Of a stretch of DNA of 33,121 nt, positions 17,231 to 25,862 are shown piece after piece; position 1 is the stretch's first letter, and each line of letters starts with the position of its first letter. The position numbers and the translations under genes are program-made. Below the pieces are notes generated by a model. That model was not told the origin of the DNA. It searched no databases and saw only the letters and a program-made list of their open reading frames with translations. The stretch is taken from NCBI RefSeq assembly GCF_004403065.1, contig NZ_SOHA01000011.1:1-33121 (forward strand), written 5' to 3'. The stretch is from Cryobacterium cryoconiti (GTDB taxonomy: Bacteria; Actinomycetota; Actinomycetes; Actinomycetales; Microbacteriaceae).

Positions 17231-18148
17231 GTGACGGAACCGGTGTCCGCCGAGCGGCCTGCCACCACCGCGGTGAGCGTTTTCGTGCTCGAGGGCATCG
17301 GCGAGATCGTCGCCGGCGATGATCTCGCCGCGCTCATCGCGGGTGCGGCCGGGTCCCGGCTCGAGCATGGCGACATCCTGGCGGTGACCAGCAAGATCAT
17401 TTCCAAGGCCGAGGGCCGGCAGGTTGCCGCCGCCGACCGGGAGCAGGCGATCACCGACGAGACCGTGCGCACGGTGGCCACCCGTGCATTCCCGGGCGGG
17501 GTCACGCGCATCGTCGAGAACCGGCAGGGTCTCGTCATGGCCGCGGCCGGCGTCGACGCGAGCAACACCCCCGACGGCACGGTGCTGTTGCTGCCCGTCG
17601 ACCCCGACGCCTCCGCGCGCGCGCTCCGCACCACCCTGTGCGAGCGCACGGGCCTGCGCCTCGGCGTGATCATCACCGACACCGTCGGCCGCCCCTGGCG
17701 GGAGGGCCAGACCGACATCGCGATCGGCGCGGCCGGCGTGGCGGTGCTCGATGACCTCCGGGGCACGGATGACGCGTTCGGCCGCCGCCTCTTCGTCACC
17801 GTCGCGGCCGTGGCCGACGAGATCGCCGGCGCCGCCGACCTCGTGAAGGGCAAGACCAGTGGCAACCCCGTGGCCGTGGTGCGCGGGCTGGGGCGCCTCG
17901 TGCTCGAGCCGAGCGCCGGGCCGGGCGAGGCGGATGCCCCCGGCGCGACCCGGCTGCTGCGCCCGAGCGAGAACGACATGTTCCGGCTGGGGAGCGCTGA
18001 GGCTCACGCGGAGGGTTTCGCGGACGGTCGCGCGGAAGGTTTCGCGGACGGGTACGCGGCAGGTCTGGCTGCAGCAGGGCTGGCTGCGGCCTCGGCCGGA
18101 TCCGCGGCGGGCGCTGCCGTCGGCGACCCGGCATCCGTCACCGAATGA
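17231..18148 (+). CDS. cofE: Coenzyme F420-0:L-glutamate ligase (CofE domain only)
   Basis: 305 residues from the GTG at 17231. The CofE domain (about 15-225) adds gamma-linked glutamates to F420-0. Markers are [36 protein letters not shown] and [17 protein letters not shown]. In mycobacterial FbiB a C-terminal nitroreductase-like FMN domain reduces dehydro-F420-0. Here the linker [17 protein letters not shown] is present but that domain is missing. The protein instead ends in two AEGFADG(R/Y) repeats (260-275) and an Ala/Gly tail. The last bases overlap cofC (ATGA). A separate reductase must exist elsewhere if the phosphoenolpyruvate route is used. Confidence 0.9.
   Translation: MTEPVSAERPATTAVSVFVLEGIGEIVAGDDLAALIAGAAGSRLEHGDILAVTSKIISKAEGRQVAAADREQAITDETVRTVATRAFPGGVTRIVENRQGLVMAAAGVDASNTPDGTVLLLPVDPDASARALRTTLCERTGLRLGVIITDTVGRPWREGQTDIAIGAAGVAVLDDLRGTDDAFGRRLFVTVAAVADEIAGAADLVKGKTSGNPVAVVRGLGRLVLEPSAGPGEADAPGATRLLRPSENDMFRLGSAEAHAEGFADGRAEGFADGYAAGLAAAGLAAASAGSAAGAAVGDPASVTE
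18008..18055 (+). repeat. Two in-frame 24-bp repeats in the cofE tail
   Basis: Two 24-bp units (18008-18031 and 18032-18055) encode AEGFADGR and AEGFADGY. They replace the position where FbiB continues into its FMN domain. Confidence 0.75.
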
Positions 18149-18831
18149 GCTGGGTGGCGATCGTGCCGGTGAAGGGCAACCCCGGGGCGAAGAGCCGGCT
18201 CGGCGACCGGCCCGACCGGGCCGGTCTGGCGGATGCCTTCGCCCTCGACACGGTCGCGGCTCTGCTCGCGGCACGCGGGGTGGGCCGGGTGCTGGTGGTC
18301 ACCGCCGATGACGCACTCGCCACCCGGCTCGCGGCTCTCGGCGCGGAGATCGTGCCGGAGCAGCCGTGGACCGGTGACGGCGGGCCGGAAGCGTCGGTCT
18401 CCGAGGACGGCCGCGAAGGTGCAGGCCCGATGAACGCGGCGATCCGCACCGGGCTCGCGGCGGCACGCGCACGACTCCCGCTGGCGAACCTGATGGTGCT
18501 GACCGGGGACCTCCCGGCTTTGACCCCCGCGGACGTCGAACGCACCCTGCACCTCGCCGCCGCGCAGGAGCGCAGCCTGGTGCCCGACGCGGCCGGAACC
18601 GGAACCACGACCCTGCTCGCGCTCGCCGGGATCCCGATCGAGCCTCGGTTCGGGGAGAGATCCCGGGCTGCCCATGAGGCCGCCGGCCATGTGGTGCTCG
18701 GGCTGGAGGCATCCGTTTCGATCCGATGCGACGTCGACACCACCGCCGATCTCGCCGTGGCGCAGCGCCTCGGCCTCGGCGAGCACACCCGACTCCTCGT
18801 CGACGGTCCCGGGGCGGCTTCCGCCGGTTGA
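18145..18831 (+). CDS. cofC: 2-phospholactate/phosphoenolpyruvate guanylyltransferase CofC (FbiD)
   Basis: 228 residues of the CofC/FbiD nucleotidyltransferase family. It activates phosphoenolpyruvate (mycobacteria) or 2-phospholactate (archaea) with GTP, making the donor used by CofD. Signatures are [50 protein letters not shown] and [14 protein letters not shown]. It starts inside the cofE stop (ATGA overlap) and is the last gene of the plus-strand F420 operon. It converges on cofD, which uses its product. Which phospho-acid is used cannot be decided here; the PEP route is usual in actinobacteria. Confidence 0.9.
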   Translation: MSWVAIVPVKGNPGAKSRLGDRPDRAGLADAFALDTVAALLAARGVGRVLVVTADDALATRLAALGAEIVPEQPWTGDGGPEASVSEDGREGAGPMNAAIRTGLAAARARLPLANLMVLTGDLPALTPADVERTLHLAAAQERSLVPDAAGTGTTTLLALAGIPIEPRFGERSRAAHEAAGHVVLGLEASVSIRCDVDTTADLAVAQRLGLGEHTRLLVDGPGAASAG

Positions 18832-18873
18832 CCGGCGCGCTGCCCGCGCTGCCCGCGCTGCGACGCTAAAGCA

Positions 18874-18934
18874 GGAGATATTCCGGAGACGCCGGCTGAG
18901 CGGGCGCTGCGACCGGCGTGTCGCGAAAATCTCC
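18874..18934. terminator. Imperfect inverted repeat between convergent F420 operons
   Basis: Arms 18874-18895 and 18913-18934 (22 nt, four mismatches, 17-nt loop) form a long stem. It lies between the convergent stops of cofC and cofD and could end transcription from both sides. No T-run is present. The rest of 18832-19025 holds only short GCTGCCCGC tandem copies. Confidence 0.45.
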
Positions 18935-19025
18935 GACCTTCCGTGCATGCCGATTGCGGCATGACGTCGAAGAGGCCCTGGCGCTACCGCCGCCGCGGGC
19001 GCTCCCGCTGGCCTCCCGCCGCAGT

Positions 19026-20027
19026 TCAGACCACCGCGAGGGTGCCGCGGGCAAGGTCCAGCGTGTCGGCTGCGAGCCGCTTCGTCGTGGGCGCATCGCG
19101 CATCCAGAGCGGCACGGCAACCGCACGGATGCCGGCAGCCGCCAGCGCCGGCAGCGCGCCGGCATCCGTCTCGTCCACCAGCCACGCGTCGAGCACGCCG
19201 TTCGCGGCCCGGGAGCCGTAGTGCAGGCCCACGGCCTCGGCCGAAGTCTGCACACCGATGGTGTGCAGGCAGGCGTCGGCCATGCCGCGCACGGCGGAGC
19301 CCGCGATGATCGGCGAGACGCCGACCACGGCGGCGTTCGTGTGGCGCAGGGCGTCGCGGATGCCCGGAACGGCCAGGATCGTGCCCACCGAGACGACCGG
19401 ATTCGACGGCGGCAGGATGACCAGGTCGGCAGTCAGGATGGCGTCGACGACCCCGGGCGCGGGCACCGCGGACTCGAGCCCGACCTGCACGAACTCGGTC
19501 ACCGGCACGCCTGCGCGGTAGCGCACCCACCACTCCTCGAAGTGGATCAGCTCGCCCGCCCGGTGCTCATCCGCCTCCATAGCCAGTCGGGCATGTGTCT
19601 CGACGGGGGTGTCGCTCATCGGCAGCAGCCGGGCCCCCGGCTGCCAGCGGCGGCAGAGGAACTCGGTGGCCTCGCTCAGAGTGGCCCCGTTCCGGAGCAG
19701 GTCGCTGCGCACGATGTGCGTGGCCAGATCCAGGTCGCCGAGCGTGAACCAGGACCAGCCGCGCCCGTAGGCGGCGATCTCTGCGGAGGCGCGGCGGGAC
19801 TCCTCCGGCCGCCCCCAGCCCTGCTCCTCGTTGATGCCGCCGCCCAGGGTGTACATCACGGTGTCGAGGTCGGGGCAGATGCGCAGCCCGTCGAGCCACA
19901 TGTCGTCTCCCGTGTTCACGATCACGGTCACCGTCGCATCCGGTTCGGTGTCCGCCAGGTGCTGCAGCAGCCCGCGGGTGAACCGGGCGCCGCCGATGCC
20001 TCCGGCCAGAACCGTGATGGTCGTCAT
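19026..20027 (-). CDS. cofD: 2-phospholactate/PEP transferase CofD (FbiA)
   Basis: 333 residues of the CofD/FbiA family. It transfers the phospho-acid moiety from the CofC product onto Fo (7,8-didemethyl-8-hydroxy-5-deazariboflavin), giving (dehydro-)F420-0. Signatures are TVLAGGIGGARFTRGL, VNTGDDMWLDGLRICPDLD, GGGINEEQGWGRPEE, WFTLGDLDLATH, SDTPVETHARL and LPPSNPVVSVGTILAVPGI. Its ATG overlaps the stop of the ABC ATPase gene (ATGA), so it is coupled to the transporter genes. CofD is the first enzyme to use Fo, so this linkage hints at what the transporter carries. Confidence 0.94.
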   Translation of the reverse strand: MTTITVLAGGIGGARFTRGLLQHLADTEPDATVTVIVNTGDDMWLDGLRICPDLDTVMYTLGGGINEEQGWGRPEESRRASAEIAAYGRGWSWFTLGDLDLATHIVRSDLLRNGATLSEATEFLCRRWQPGARLLPMSDTPVETHARLAMEADEHRAGELIHFEEWWVRYRAGVPVTEFVQVGLESAVPAPGVVDAILTADLVILPPSNPVVSVGTILAVPGIRDALRHTNAAVVGVSPIIAGSAVRGMADACLHTIGVQTSAEAVGLHYGSRAANGVLDAWLVDETDAGALPALAAAGIRAVAVPLWMRDAPTTKRLAADTLDLARGTLAVV

Positions 20028-20932
20028 GCTTGTCCTCTTCCGCGCCGGTGGTATGTCAGGGCAGGCGCAAGCGCCGGGGCCGCGGTCACGGGTGCGAACC
20101 CGGGCGCCGCCGCCGGCGAGAACACGATCACCGGATGTCCGCCGCGCGGATGCGGGATCACATCACAGTCCACGCCGTAGACCTCTGCGATGGTGGCGGG
20201 CCGCAGCACCTCCTCGGGGGTGCCGGCGGCGACGAGCCGGCCGCGATGGAGCAGCAGGATCTGGTCGCAGAACGCGGCCGCCAGGTTCAGATCGTGCAGA
20301 GCCATGATGGCGGTCAGGCCTGTGTCTGTGCCGGCAGCGGGATCGGCGCACAGCCCGCGCACCTGCCCGAGCAGCCCGAGCTGGGCGCTCACGTCGAGAT
20401 GGTTGTTCGGTTCGTCCAGCAACAACAGGCTCGGGCGCTGAGCGAGCGCCCGGGCGATCTGCGCACGCTGCTGCTCACCGCCGCTGAGCGTGTGCCAGGC
20501 CCGGTCGGCCAGGTCGCTGCCGCCGACCATGGCCAGCGATTCCTCGGCGACCCGGTGGTCGTCGTCGCCGCCGAAGCTGCCGAGCACCCGGCTGCGGTGC
20601 GGGATCCGGCCGAGCAGCACGACCTCGCGCACCGTGAGGTCGATGCTGGGGGCGGCGTTCTGCTCGAGCAGCGCCACCCGCCGGGCGGTTTCCCGCCGCG
20701 ACAGCGCCGACACTCCCCGGGGGCGAAGCCCGCCGACGCGCTCTCCGTCGAGTTCTACGCCGCCGGCATCCGCTGTCTCCAGCCCCGCGATCAGGCGCAG
20801 CAGCGTGGATTTGCCGGCCCCGTTGGGCCCGAGCAGGCCGGTGACCGCGCCCGTGGGGACGACGGCCGACACGTCGGTCAGGATCGGGGTGCCGCCCATC
20901 CGGAATGACACCCGGTCGAGGATCACGACCAT
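20024..20932 (-). CDS. ABC transporter ATP-binding protein, proposed deazaflavin (F420-0/Fo) importer
   Basis: 302 residues, FecE/BtuD-like ATPase. Walker A is GPNGAGKSTLLRL, the signature is LSGGEQQRAQIARAL, Walker B is LLLLDEPNNHLDV and the switch is ALHDLNLAA. The start MVVILDRVSF overlaps the permease stop by 10 bases. A Pro/Ala-rich tail (about 278-302) follows the ABC core. By family it could import iron chelates or cobalamin. The fusion-like coupling to cofD and the convergent cofE/cofC genes match the actinobacterial cassette proposed to carry F420-0 (TIGR03873-type). Fo is an alternative cargo. The open frame upstream is a shadow of the permease. Confidence 0.85.
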   Translation of the reverse strand: MVVILDRVSFRMGGTPILTDVSAVVPTGAVTGLLGPNGAGKSTLLRLIAGLETADAGGVELDGERVGGLRPRGVSALSRRETARRVALLEQNAAPSIDLTVREVVLLGRIPHRSRVLGSFGGDDDHRVAEESLAMVGGSDLADRAWHTLSGGEQQRAQIARALAQRPSLLLLDEPNNHLDVSAQLGLLGQVRGLCADPAAGTDTGLTAIMALHDLNLAAAFCDQILLLHRGRLVAAGTPEEVLRPATIAEVYGVDCDVIPHPRGGHPVIVFSPAAAPGFAPVTAAPALAPALTYHRRGRGQA

Positions 20933-21990
20933 GCGGCGGCCTTCCTGCTCTTGATCAGCACGATGAAGACGGGCACGCCGATCAGGGCGGTGATGATGCC
21001 CACGGGCAGTTCGCGCGGGTCGAACACCGTGCGGGCGAGCGTGTCGGCCAGGATCAGGAACAGGGCGCCGAGCACCACGGTCAGCGGCAGCAGGCGGCGG
21101 TGTCCCGGCCCGCTCAGGCCGCGCACGAGGTGCGGCAGGATCAGGCCGACGAAGCCGATGGCCCCGCTCACGGCCACCATCGCGCCGGTCAGCAGCGCCA
21201 CCGCGCCGAGCAACAGCCACCGGGTGCGGTTGACGTTGATGCCGAGGGATGCCGCGGCCGTGTCCCCGAAGGTGAACGCGTCCAGGCGGGTGGCCGAGAG
21301 CAGGATTCCGCTGCCGACCAGCACCAGCGCGGTGCCCGAGATCACGACGCTGGACCACGAGCTGCCGGCCAGAGAGCCCAGCAGCCAGTTCAGGATCTCC
21401 CGGTAGGAGTCGCCCTTGGCGGCCCAGAAGATGATGAACGAGGTGCCGGCTCCCCCGAGCTGGGCGATCGCCAGCCCGGAGAGCACCGCGCGACCGGGGG
21501 TGATGGTTCCGCCGACCCGGGCGATGCTGAGTGTGGCGACGAGGGCGGCCAGCGCGCCGAGGAACGCGGCGGCGGGCAGGGCCACGGCCACGCCGAGGAT
21601 GATGACGCAGACCGCGCCGAGGGAGGCTCCGCTGGACAGCCCGAGCAGGTAGGGATCCGCCAGCGGGTTCCGGGTCACCGACTGCATGACCGCGCCGCTG
21701 AGCGCGAGGCCTGCCCCCACCGCGGCCGCGGTCAGCACGCGCGGGAGGCGCAGCTGCCACACGATCGAGTCGGTCAGCGGGGCCACCTCGGCCACGCCGG
21801 GCAGGCCGAGGTGCCCGGCCAGACTCGCGGCGACATCCGTCAGTCTCACGTCGGCCGGGCCGATCGTCACGGCGATCCCCGCCGTGAGCACGAGCGCCAG
21901 CACCGACAGGGCCAGCCAGCCCAGATAGCGGGCGCGCGAGGTGTCACGACGGCGCTGGACCGCCGTTCGCTCCGCCTGCTGCACCTCCAT
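20923..21990 (-). CDS. FecCD-family ABC permease, proposed deazaflavin importer
   Basis: 355 residues from the ATG at 21990, which has AGGTG at a good distance; a GTG at 21999 is possible. It has about ten membrane segments and FecCD signatures: LPRVLTAAAVGAGLALSGAV, MQSVTRNPLADPYLLGLSSG, GAVALLTGAMVAVSGAIGFV and GLILPHLVRGLSGPGHRRLL. It should form a homodimeric channel like BtuC. It lies between the lipoprotein and ATPase genes on the same strand and matches the proposed F420-0 transporter permease cassette (TIGR03869-type). Confidence 0.87.
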   Translation of the reverse strand: MEVQQAERTAVQRRRDTSRARYLGWLALSVLALVLTAGIAVTIGPADVRLTDVAASLAGHLGLPGVAEVAPLTDSIVWQLRLPRVLTAAAVGAGLALSGAVMQSVTRNPLADPYLLGLSSGASLGAVCVIILGVAVALPAAAFLGALAALVATLSIARVGGTITPGRAVLSGLAIAQLGGAGTSFIIFWAAKGDSYREILNWLLGSLAGSSWSSVVISGTALVLVGSGILLSATRLDAFTFGDTAAASLGINVNRTRWLLLGAVALLTGAMVAVSGAIGFVGLILPHLVRGLSGPGHRRLLPLTVVLGALFLILADTLARTVFDPRELPVGIITALIGVPVFIVLIKSRKAAAWS

Positions 21991-22071
21991 GTGAATCACC
22001 TGCCTTGTCTGCCTGTCGGTCGTGCCCTGTCGGTCGGGTGCCGGTGTGCTCGGCTCGGCTGCGGGTCGGCC

Positions 22072-23091
22072 CTAGCCGACCGTCGACGGCTCGAGCGCCG
22101 CGAACTGCTCGATGGTCGACGCGGCGGCCTCCACATTGCGGATTCCGGCCTCGGTGGCCGCGAACGGCAGCACGATGTAGTGCTTCGCCTTCACGGCGTC
22201 GAGCTGCTGCGTGGCCGGGTTGGCCTCGAGGTTCGCGATCTTCGACGCCGCGGTGTTCCAGGTGGCGTCGACGAGCACGATCACGCTCGGGTTCGCCTCG
22301 ACGACCGATTCCCAGCCCACCGAGGTCCAGGTGTCCTTCACGTCAGCGAACACGTTGGTCAGGCCCGCGGCCTCCAGGATCATGTTGGGCGAGCCGATGC
22401 CGGCACCCACGTAGGGGGTGTCGGTGCCGCTCGAGTACCAGAGCGCGGTGGTGTCGTCGTCGGTCGGTTGCAGGGCCGCGAGGGTTTCCTGCTGGTCGGC
22501 GACCAGCTCGGCCGCGGCCTCCTCGGCACCGAAGATCGCGCCGGCCTCGGTGATCTCGTCGAACACGGAGTCGAAGGTGAGCGGGTCGGGCATATACCCC
22601 TCGCCCTTGCAGGCCGCGGGGGAGACGTAGCTGCCGATGCCGAGGTCGCTGAGGCCCGCGCGTTCGCCCACGCCCTCGGCCGAGAAGTTGGACTCCCAAC
22701 CGGCGTAGACGAAGTCGGGCGTGAGGCCGAGGACGGCCTCCTGGCCGGGTACGAAGTCGCTGACCACATTCAGGTCGGCGCCGGCCTTGTCGAGGGATGC
22801 CGGCAGCGGCCCGTCGAGGAACGCCGAGCCCACGATGCGGTCGGCCAGGCCGAGTGCGAGCAGCAGCTCGGTCGCCGACGACTTGATCGTCACGATGCGT
22901 TCGGGCGCGGCCTCCACGGTCACGTCGGTGCCGCAGTTGTCGATCATGACCGGGTAGCCCGCGCCCGCGCCCGTGCCGGCGCCCGGCTCAGCGGTGGGCT
23001 CGGCGGCGGGACTCGCTCCGGCGCATCCGCTCAGCAGCAGCGCGGACGCGGCAGCGCCCACCGCCATGAGGTACATCGGTTGAAGTTTCAC
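22072..23091 (-). CDS. ABC substrate-binding lipoprotein, proposed deazaflavin importer
   Basis: 339 residues from the GTG at 23091, chosen because AGGTGG lies 6 nt upstream and it gives a compact signal peptide with lipobox LSGC (Cys23). A GTG at 23115 is less likely. After an Ala/Glu/Pro linker comes a class III periplasmic-binding (BtuF/FepB-like) fold: PERIVTIKSSATELLLALGL, DRIVGSAFLDGPLP, VLGLTPDFVYAGWESNF and ESVVEANPSVIVLVDATW. It is the first gene of the transporter-cofD operon. The family resembles the proposed F420-0 binding component (TIGR03868-type); the ligand is unproven. Confidence 0.85.
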   Translation of the reverse strand: MKLQPMYLMAVGAAASALLLSGCAGASPAAEPTAEPGAGTGAGAGYPVMIDNCGTDVTVEAAPERIVTIKSSATELLLALGLADRIVGSAFLDGPLPASLDKAGADLNVVSDFVPGQEAVLGLTPDFVYAGWESNFSAEGVGERAGLSDLGIGSYVSPAACKGEGYMPDPLTFDSVFDEITEAGAIFGAEEAAAELVADQQETLAALQPTDDDTTALWYSSGTDTPYVGAGIGSPNMILEAAGLTNVFADVKDTWTSVGWESVVEANPSVIVLVDATWNTAASKIANLEANPATQQLDAVKAKHYIVLPFAATEAGIRNVEAAASTIEQFAALEPSTVG

Positions 23092-23554
23092 AGAACCACC
23101 TAGATTCGGTCCCACCCTCGGCCGCGAGAGCGCAGAATGCGCCCTTGTGGCGTCGCGGAAGGGGCAGATTTTGCACTTTCGCGAGCGGAGAGGCTGGGAG
23201 AAGAAGAAATGGGAACCGAGGGAGTGTCGGCGACCCGTCGCTCAAGTCAGAGGCGACGCAACCGGTCAGAGCCAACCGGCGGTCTGCTTTCAGCCTAGGC
23301 CAGAACGTCGGCGGGGCCCATCCTGCGGGCTCCGCGAGCGCCTCCGGCGCCGCGGGCGCCGCGGGCACAGGAGGGCATGGGGGTGACGGATGATCGGACC
23401 ACCCGCGTGTGCCGGACCCTCCGTGGGGATAAACCCTTGCCACCGGCTGATTCGCTCGACAGGATGAGGAACGCACGTGTCGCGAAAGAAGAACCACTAC
23501 GGACAATGTCGTTCGGCTTGACGTTGTTCCATCACCGGCGAATGTGGAGACAAG
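23092..23554. other. Divergent intergenic region between transporter and pyrimidine operons
   Basis: 463 nt with no credible gene; short open frames at 23145-23393 lack ribosome sites and family resemblance. The left half holds several inverted repeats described separately. A minus-strand TAGGCT (23297-23292) is a possible -10 for the transporter operon. On the right, GACAATGTC (23502-23510) is a small near-perfect dyad, and TTGACG (23518-23523) is a -35-like element without a good -10. GGAG (23546-23549) is the ribosome site for the next gene. Confidence 0.5.
23115..23279 (-). promoter_or_regulatory. Structured leader candidate of the transporter-cofD operon
   Basis: If transcription starts near 23290, the leader is about 200 nt. 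Possible helices in the RNA, in order: 23275-23279 with 23262-23266; 23253-23258 with 23236-23241; a long-range 7-bp helix 23216-23222 with 23115-23121; within it 23153-23158 with 23122-23127, and 23138-23142 with 23130-23134. The Shine-Dalgarno lies just after. Conserved cobalamin riboswitch boxes were not seen. GC-rich DNA folds readily, so this is only a candidate. Confidence 0.3.
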
Positions 23555-24403
23555 ATGACTGTAGTTCGGGCAGCAATCACCCAGACCGCGTGGACGGGTG
23601 ACCAGGAGTCGATGGTCCGGAAGCACGAGGGGTTCGTGCGCACGGCCGCCGAAGCGGGAGTGCAGGTGATCTGCTTCCAGGAGTTGTTCCACGGCCCGTA
23701 CTTCGGCATCGTGCAGGATCCCAAGTATTACGCGTACGCGCAGAGCGTGCCGGGCCCGCTCACGGAGCGGTTCCAGAAGCTTGCCGCCGAATACGAGATG
23801 GTGATCGTGCTCCCCGTCTATGAGGAGGAGCAGCCCGGTGTGCTCTACAACACGGCCGCCGTGATCGACGCCGACGGCAGCTACCTCGGCAAGTACCGCA
23901 AGCACCACCTGCCCCACCTGCCGCAGTTCTGGGAGAAGTTCTACTTCCGTCCCGGCAACGCCGACTACCCCGTCTTCGACACCAGGGTCGGCAAGATCGG
24001 CGTCTACATCTGTTACGACCGGCACTTCCCGGAGGGCTGGCGGGTGCTCGGCCTGAACGGCGCCGAGATCGTGTTCAACCCCTCGGCCACCAAGCCCGGC
24101 CTGTCCAACCGGCTCTGGGAACTCGAGCAGCCGGCCGCCGCCGTCGCCAACCAGTACTACATCGGCGCCAACAACCGCATCGGCACCGAGACCGAGGAGT
24201 TCGGCGCCGACGCCGTCACGTTCTACGGCAGCTCCTACTTCGTCGACCCGCGCGGCAACTACGTCGGCGAGGTGGCCTCCACCGACACCGAGGAGATCGT
24301 CATCCGCGACCTCGACCTGGGCGTCATCCGCGAGGTGCGCAACTCGTGGCAGTTCTACCGGGACCGCCGTCCCGACTCCTACGGCCCGATCGTGGCACCG
24401 TAG
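23555..24403 (+). CDS. Beta-ureidopropionase-like nitrilase-superfamily amidohydrolase
   Basis: 282 residues, nitrilase fold with the Glu-Lys-Cys triad: Glu43 in CFQELFHGPYF, Lys116 in KYRKHHLPHLP, Cys153 in VYICYDRHFPEG. The closest familiar type is N-carbamoyl-beta-alanine amidohydrolase, which releases beta-alanine (or beta-aminoisobutyrate), CO2 and NH3. D-carbamoylase or another amidase is possible. It is the first gene of the catabolic operon, with the hydantoinase gene 13 nt downstream, which fits the third step of reductive pyrimidine breakdown. Confidence 0.87.
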   Translation: MTVVRAAITQTAWTGDQESMVRKHEGFVRTAAEAGVQVICFQELFHGPYFGIVQDPKYYAYAQSVPGPLTERFQKLAAEYEMVIVLPVYEEEQPGVLYNTAAVIDADGSYLGKYRKHHLPHLPQFWEKFYFRPGNADYPVFDTRVGKIGVYICYDRHFPEGWRVLGLNGAEIVFNPSATKPGLSNRLWELEQPAAAVANQYYIGANNRIGTETEEFGADAVTFYGSSYFVDPRGNYVGEVASTDTEEIVIRDLDLGVIREVRNSWQFYRDRRPDSYGPIVAP

Positions 24404-24416
24404 GCCGGGGCGCGCC

Positions 24417-25850
24417 ATGAAGACCCTGATCCAGAACGGCACCGTGGTCAGCGCGACCGGCCGGGTGCAGGCGGATGTCCTCATCGACGGCGAGATCATC
24501 GTCGCCGTGCTGGCACCCGGCTCCGCCCTCCTCGGAAACGACCTCGCCGCATCCGTCGACCGCGTGATCGACGCCACCGGCAAGTACGTGATCCCCGGCG
24601 GCGTCGACGCGCACACGCATATGCAGCTGCCGTTCGGCGGAACCGCCGCCAGCGACACCTTCGAGACCGGCACCCGGGCCGCGGCCTGGGGCGGCACCAC
24701 CACCATCGTCGACTTCGCGGTGCAGAGCTACGGCCAGCGCGTCTTCGACGGTCTGGCGGCCTGGCACGAGAAGGCCGCCGGGAACTGCGCCATCGACTAC
24801 GGCTTCCACCAGATCATCGGCGACCTGAACGAGGACTCGCTGCAGGCGATGGACGGGCTGCTCGACGAGGGTGTGTCCAGCTTCAAGCTGTTCATGGCCT
24901 ACCCCGGAGTCTTCTACTCGGATGACGCGCAGATCCTGCGCGCCATGCAGAAGTCGGCCGAGACCGGGCTGATGACCATGATGCACGCCGAGAACGGCCC
25001 GGCCATCGACGTGCTCGTCACGCAGCTGCTCGCACAGGGCAAGACCGACCCCTACTACCACGGGGTCGCGCGCGCCTGGCAGCTGGAGGAGGAGGCCACG
25101 CACCGTGCGATCATGCTCGCCAACCTCACCGGGGCGCCGCTCTATGTGGTGCATGTGAGCGCCAAACAGGCCGTCGAGCAGATCGCCGCCGCCCGCGACC
25201 TGGGCCAGAACGTGTTCGGTGAGACCTGCCCGCAATACCTCTATCTGTCGCTCGAGGAGAATCTCGGGGCACCCGGTTTCGAGGGGGCGAAGTGGGTCTG
25301 CTCCACCCCGCTGCGCTCACGGGCCGAGGGCCACCAGGACCACCTGTGGCAGAGCCTGCGCACCAACGACATCCAGATGGTCTCCACCGATCACTGCCCG
25401 TTCTGCATGAAGGGCCAGAAAGAGCTGGGCCGCGGCGACTTCTCGAAGATCCCCAACGGCATCGGCTCGGTCGAGCACCGCCTGGACCTGCTCTACCAGG
25501 GCGTCGTCAACGGTCGCATCACGCTCGAACGCTGGGTGGAGATCACCTCGACCACGCCGGCCCGGATGTTCGGCCTCTACGGCAGGAAAGGGGTCATCCA
25601 GCCCGGGGCGGACGGCGACATCGTGATCTACGACCCGAACGGCCACACCTCGATCGGCCTGCCCGTCAACGGGAACGGCAAGACCCACCACATGAACATG
25701 GACTATTCGGCCTGGGAAGGCTACGAGATCGACGGCCACGTCGACACCGTGCTCTCCCGCGGCAAGATCGTCATCGACGACAACGCCTACCTCGGGGTCA
25801 AGGGCGACGGCCGGTTCGTCAAGCGCGGCCTGAGCCAGTACCTGATCTAG
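24417..25850 (+). CDS. hydA: Dihydropyrimidinase / D-hydantoinase
   Basis: 477 residues, cyclic amidohydrolase with a binuclear metal site: His66 and His68 in VDAHTHMQL, carboxylated Lys157 in SSFKLFMAYPG, His190 in MMHAENG, His246 in VVHVSAK, Asp325 in STDHCPFC. Substrate-loop features such as the Tyr of MAYPG are typical of dihydropyrimidinases. It opens dihydrouracil or dihydrothymine (or a hydantoin) to the N-carbamoyl amino acid, which the upstream nitrilase-type enzyme would hydrolyse. It is followed after 12 nt by the LLM gene. The length is normal. Confidence 0.92.
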   Translation: MKTLIQNGTVVSATGRVQADVLIDGEIIVAVLAPGSALLGNDLAASVDRVIDATGKYVIPGGVDAHTHMQLPFGGTAASDTFETGTRAAAWGGTTTIVDFAVQSYGQRVFDGLAAWHEKAAGNCAIDYGFHQIIGDLNEDSLQAMDGLLDEGVSSFKLFMAYPGVFYSDDAQILRAMQKSAETGLMTMMHAENGPAIDVLVTQLLAQGKTDPYYHGVARAWQLEEEATHRAIMLANLTGAPLYVVHVSAKQAVEQIAAARDLGQNVFGETCPQYLYLSLEENLGAPGFEGAKWVCSTPLRSRAEGHQDHLWQSLRTNDIQMVSTDHCPFCMKGQKELGRGDFSKIPNGIGSVEHRLDLLYQGVVNGRITLERWVEITSTTPARMFGLYGRKGVIQPGADGDIVIYDPNGHTSIGLPVNGNGKTHHMNMDYSAWEGYEIDGHVDTVLSRGKIVIDDNAYLGVKGDGRFVKRGLSQYLI

Positions 25851-25862
25851 ACGGGACACCAG

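Noticed and set aside
20024..23091. Assignment of the ABC transporter to cobalamin or siderophore uptake
   Set aside because: The fold is the same, but coupling to cofD and the nearby cofE/cofC genes favours a deazaflavin cargo. It remains the main alternative.
23092..23300. Cobalamin riboswitch before the transporter
   Set aside because: I looked for the conserved B12-box and related boxes and could not recognise them.
23145..23393. Two overlapping short open frames in the intergenic region
   Set aside because: No ribosome site and low-complexity Arg/Gly/Ala composition; both overlap the structured leader.
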